Below are positions 6,472 through 8,243 of a stretch of 8,243 bases of DNA, in pieces; the stretch's first letter is position 1; each line of letters starts with the position of its first letter. Made by a program: the position numbers and the translations under genes. Source of the stretch: Nitrososphaerota archaeon (GTDB lineage: Archaea; Thermoproteota; Nitrososphaeria; Nitrososphaerales; Gagatemarchaeaceae); assembly GCA_005877185.1 (NCBI GenBank), contig VBPQ01000024.1:1-8243 (forward strand), read 5' to 3'. The notes below the pieces were generated by a model. That model was given only the letters and a program-made list of their open reading frames with translations, made no database searches and was not told the origin of the DNA.

Positions 6472-7486
6472 TTTCTATCGCACCTCTCGCTTGAGTCAGT
6501 CGTTTAAGTATCTTGTAGCCGACAAGGAAGAAGCTAGTCACACCGATGAGGAGGAAGAGGTCCACCTCGACGAGGACGTTTAGAGGGTTCCCGAAGTCGG
6601 ACTGCCACGGAACGCCCCAGACACCCTGCCCGAAGAAGGCGAACGCTGACCCGAAGTAGTTTACACCCCAGTGGAGCAAGACCGCGGCGTGGAAACCGTA
6701 CCTTACGTAGAGATATCCCAGGACCACTCCGGCGGCAGAGGCCTCGCTCACCTTTCCCAGGTCCCAGCCTGCGCCGGAGAGTAGGTGGGCGGCCCCGAAG
6801 AGTATCGAGCTTATCACAACCATTATCGTAAGCCCGACCTTGTTCGGGAGGTCCCCCGGCTCACCCGTTAGGATGACAGAGGGTCTCCACAACGCTTTGA
6901 GCGCCGTCTTGACGGACTGGCGGAAGCCAAGCACGAGCGCGAGGACTCCCACCAGGGCCACTCTGAACCCCAACTCCTCTCTGAGAGGCGCGAGGGTGAT
7001 GCTCACGAAGAGGAGAAGCGAGTCCCCAGAGATCGAGCCCGTCTTGATTCCTGCGTTATTCTGGATAATCTCGAGAAGGCCGATCCCGAGGGTAAGTGCT
7101 CCGAGCGCGCTTACGGAGGCGAGAAGAGAATTGCTAAAGAGTTCACTCGATCCTTGAGTCAACGCTGACCGTATCGCAGAAAGCGCGTTCCTGTTTTGGA
7201 AACCGGCGAAGGTTAGCAGGCCGGCGTAGATCGCTGTCAAGATGCCGAAGATAGAACCTATCGAGGTATTCACGGGAACGGCGACTGTGTAAATGCCCAC
7301 GAATAGTCGGAGATTGTAAACCGGAGTGGCGGAGGATAGGGACGTGTTTGACAGGTTCGTGTAATATACTGCGTAAAGCCCCGCGGGGATCGAAAGCACC
7401 ATCAGGACGACCGTGAAGAGAAGGAGAGAGGCATAGACGACCAGCGCTACCTTTCCGAGACTCGGGCCTTCCCGCTTGGCCTCCAA
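6314..7486 (-). CDS. CPBP family intramembrane metalloprotease (CAAX-protease/bacteriocin-processing type)
   Basis: Polytopic membrane protein with all three active-site motifs of the CPBP/Abi family: EELGFR (E170, E171, R175), FGAAH (F230, H234) and HWGVN (H272, N276). Members cleave within the membrane; the substrate here is unknown. Hydrophobic segments lie near residues 13-41, 61-95, 121-141, 156-188, 216-236, 250-285 and 306-325. The start is a TTG at 7486, the only plausible one between the upstream stop at 7514-7516 and the first membrane segment. The domain ends near residue 330. The frame then continues about 60 residues, the last 52 or so of them overlapping the deaminase-like gene in another frame and very Arg-rich. 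Either the overlap is real or a single-base indel near 6500 hides an earlier end: in another frame a TGA follows at once within GACTGACTC. The gene lies 30 nt after the zinc-ribbon gene and may share its transcript. Confidence 0.85.
   Translation of the reverse strand: MEAKREGPSLGKVALVVYASLLLFTVVLMVLSIPAGLYAVYYTNLSNTSLSSATPVYNLRLFVGIYTVAVPVNTSIGSIFGILTAIYAGLLTFAGFQNRNALSAIRSALTQGSSELFSNSLLASVSALGALTLGIGLLEIIQNNAGIKTGSISGDSLLLFVSITLAPLREELGFRVALVGVLALVLGFRQSVKTALKALWRPSVILTGEPGDLPNKVGLTIMVVISSILFGAAHLLSGAGWDLGKVSEASAAGVVLGYLYVRYGFHAAVLLHWGVNYFGSAFAFFGQGVWGVPWQSDFGNPLNVLVEVDLFLLIGVTSFFLVGYKILKRLTQARGAIESDGSRSLNPQGAGAQVQGDQPRGGRELRRGRLRPHRERRQDAELPRASERRL
6481..6486 (-). promoter_or_regulatory. 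Ribosome binding site fixing the GTG start of the deaminase-like gene
   Basis: GAGGTG on the minus strand is an exact piece of the archaeal anti-Shine-Dalgarno complement (GGAGGTGA) and stands 9 nt before the GTG at 6471. It implies a transcript with a leader, most simply read-through from the CPBP gene. This is somewhat at odds with leaderless initiation from the TATA-like box at 6503-6510. Confidence 0.55.
6503..6510 (-). promoter_or_regulatory. Possible internal TATA box before the deaminase-like/DUF1028 pair
   Basis: The minus strand reads TACTTAAA inside the end of the CPBP coding region, centred about 35 nt before the GTG at 6471. It could give the downstream pair its own promoter. However, a start site 25-27 nt downstream would fall at about 6480 and leave the good Shine-Dalgarno out of the message, so confidence is low. 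Confidence 0.3.
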
Positions 7487-7516
7487 AGCGATTAGGTTCC
7501 AGCTCCGATGACGGAT

Positions 7517-7738
7517 TTACGCCTTCGCTGATTTCTCTTCTGATGACTCAAGGAAAACTGTTCCCTTGTAACCACACTTCGGGCAGAAGTAATCCTGAGG
7601 GATTAGCCACCCTCCGAGCTTGCTACCCCTGCTCAGGGGTGAGAGGCAGCGGGGGCAGAGCCTCTGGCGTGGAGTGAGGGGGCTCCTACGAACCACCCTG
7701 GGCCCTTCACCGGTCTGGGTTTCGGACGCCTTGGACAT
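7517..7738 (-). CDS. Small zinc-ribbon protein
   Basis: 73 residues from the ATG at 7738. A longer frame opens upstream to 8008, but that part is low-complexity and antisense to the PIN remnant, so I reject it. The protein has one four-cysteine ribbon, CPRC (28-31) and CPKC (52-55), joined by SRGSKLGGWLIPQDYF and followed by GYKGTVFLE. The tail is acidic and Lys-rich. I know similar small ribbons with a GW(L)xP linker from archaea, but not a function; nucleic-acid or protein binding is the usual role of such ribbons. There is no membrane segment. A TATA-like box about 29 nt upstream suggests a leaderless mRNA, and the CPBP gene follows after 30 nt. Confidence 0.8.
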   Translation of the reverse strand: MSKASETQTGEGPRVVRRSPLTPRQRLCPRCLSPLSRGSKLGGWLIPQDYFCPKCGYKGTVFLESSEEKSAKA

Positions 7739-7763
7739 CCCTCCGTTCGCCCCTCTGCCTGGA

Positions 7764-7770
7764 CTAAAAA
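7764..7770 (-). promoter_or_regulatory. Candidate TATA box for the zinc-ribbon (and possibly CPBP) gene
   Basis: The minus strand reads TTTTTAG, an AT-rich block centred about 29 nt before the ATG at 7738. The spacing matches the boxes before the binding protein and dppB. The GGAGG immediately before the ATG is too close to serve as a normal Shine-Dalgarno, so leaderless translation is the better reading. Confidence 0.4.
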
Positions 7771-7850
7771 CAATTTGGCTCTGGGTTGGCGGCGCCCGCG
7801 GGATGCGACGAGCATGGAAACCTCTCAGTTTCACTCCTCGATTCAACCTG

Positions 7851-8069
7851 ATGCTAGATATGAGACGGAGAATCCTTAAGCCAGTAGAAACGGACGAAGA
7901 CTTGACGCTCGCCCTGGGCACCGAAAAGTGCAGGGGGAGCGTTCTGTCACTTGCCGATTGTTTCGCTCTTGCGCTTGCGCGGAGAGTGGGAGGAGGGACA
8001 CTACTCACTACTCACAGCGAACTAGGCAGGACGAAAGGGATTGGCGTGAAGTACCTCCAGATCGAGTGA
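7851..8069 (+). pseudogene. C-terminal remnant of a VapC-like PIN-domain nuclease
   Basis: From the ATG at 7851 the frame gives 72 residues: LKPVETDEDLTLALG, then SLADCFALALARRVGG, then TLLTTHSELGR and a final strand GVKYLQIE. This is the C-terminal half of a PIN/VapC fold, with the third-position acid D36 in SLADC. The N-terminal half, with the DT/S-N-x-L strand and its catalytic Asp and Glu, is absent. The frame stays open upstream to 7620, but there it is antisense to the zinc-ribbon gene and has no PIN features. The usual TTDxxEL acid also appears lost (TTHSEL), so the product should not be an active RNase. No antitoxin gene is next to it. It is most likely a decayed toxin-antitoxin gene; expression of a short protein cannot be excluded. 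Confidence 0.6.
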
Positions 8070-8087
8070 GAGCTTGCACTAAACCAT

Positions 8088-8091
8088 GGAG
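8088..8091 (+). promoter_or_regulatory. Shine-Dalgarno for the Cys-rich gene at the right edge
   Basis: GGAG stands 8 nt before the ATG at 8100, the same motif and spacing as before dppD. It selects this ATG over the one at 8086, which opens another frame that stops after a short run. Confidence 0.4.
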
Positions 8092-8099
8092 AAAAGATT

Positions 8100-8243
8100 A
8101 TGCCGCTCGGGTACGCAAGATGCCCGATGCCGGAGCAGTGGTGCTACTGCGGTTCAAAGATGACAGAGATTCAGGTCTGCAAGTACCAGTGCAAGAACTG
8201 CGGGATGCTCTGGGACTGCGAGGACGTCCTCGGGCTTCCGCTC
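8100..8243 (+). CDS. Cys-rich zinc-ribbon-like protein (partial, C-terminus beyond window)
   Basis: The frame is open for all 48 codons to the right edge. It encodes seven cysteines: C8, WCYCG (C15, C17), C27, QCKNCG (C31, C34) and WDC (C40). The CxC and CxxC knuckles about 13 residues apart look like a zinc ribbon, with extra cysteines on either side. Methionines at 10 and 21 are possible alternative starts, but the Shine-Dalgarno favours 8100. I do not recognise the gene, and without its end its size and any further domain are unknown. It runs in the same direction as the PIN remnant, 30 nt after it, and no convincing TATA box is visible nearby. Confidence 0.6.
   Translation, partial: MPLGYARCPMPEQWCYCGSKMTEIQVCKYQCKNCGMLWDCEDVLGLPL

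Noticed and set aside
7620..7850. Upstream part of the plus-strand frame containing the PIN remnant, giving a near full-length 149 residues
   Set aside because: It has no PIN N-terminal strand or catalytic Asp and is the reverse of the zinc-ribbon coding region.
7777..7860. Possible tRNA: a GATTCAACC resembling a B box
   Set aside because: No matching A box, no acceptor stem and no foldable cloverleaf that I could find.
7739..8008. N-terminal extension of the zinc-ribbon frame up to 8008
   Set aside because: The extra 90 residues are Ser/Arg-rich without domain features and lie antisense to the PIN remnant; a TATA-like box fits the ATG at 7738.
1..8243. CRISPR array, insertion sequence ends or long direct repeats
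   Set aside because: I saw no regularly spaced repeats, no transposase-like frame and no terminal inverted repeats while reading the window; a self-comparison plot would settle weak repeats.

Overview
The window looks like a piece of an archaeal chromosome of moderately high GC. Three things point to Archaea. Candidate TATA boxes lie about 23-30 nt upstream of several start codons, as expected for leaderless or nearly leaderless mRNAs. A T-rich tract without a hairpin follows the binding-protein gene. The solute-binding protein has an uncleaved-looking N-terminal anchor and a Ser/Thr-rich stalk instead of a bacterial lipobox. Small zinc-ribbon proteins and a DUF1028 protein fit this. I cannot fix the phylum from the sequence; a TACK (Nitrososphaeria-like) or Thermoplasmatota-like archaeon are both possible.

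Almost everything is on the minus strand, so transcription runs from high to low coordinates: a 73-residue zinc-ribbon protein (7738-7517), a CPBP-family intramembrane protease (from 7486), a dCTP deaminase-family protein (6471-5923), a DUF1028 protein with a helical-repeat tail (5926-4994), then a peptide/nickel-type ABC importer. The importer comprises a family 5 solute-binding protein (4922-2754), permease DppB (2684-1566), permease DppC (1561-617) and ATPase DppD (612 to beyond the left edge). On the plus strand at the right end there is a C-terminal remnant of a VapC-like PIN domain (7851-8069) and the first 48 codons of a Cys-rich zinc-ribbon protein (8100 onward).

The importer appears to use two transcription units. 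The binding-protein gene has its own TATA box and is followed by a T-tract. A second TATA box directly behind that tract precedes dppB, and dppB-dppC-dppD are packed with 4-nt gaps. The binding protein would capture oligopeptides or similar solutes outside the membrane, DppBC form the channel, and DppD (with an ATPase partner probably encoded just outside the window) powers import. The upstream DUF1028 protein has an Ntn-hydrolase-like family fold; a role in processing imported compounds is only a guess from position.

The most unusual points are these: all 14 cysteines of the binding protein and two permeases fall in predicted extracytoplasmic segments, in even numbers; the CPBP reading frame runs about 158 nt into the dCTP deaminase-like gene; that deaminase-like protein keeps the core catalytic residues but has lost other family signatures; and the ATPase carries an extended helical insertion after the Q-loop. 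I found no CRISPR array, tRNA, rRNA or insertion sequence, and no convincing wholly new system.
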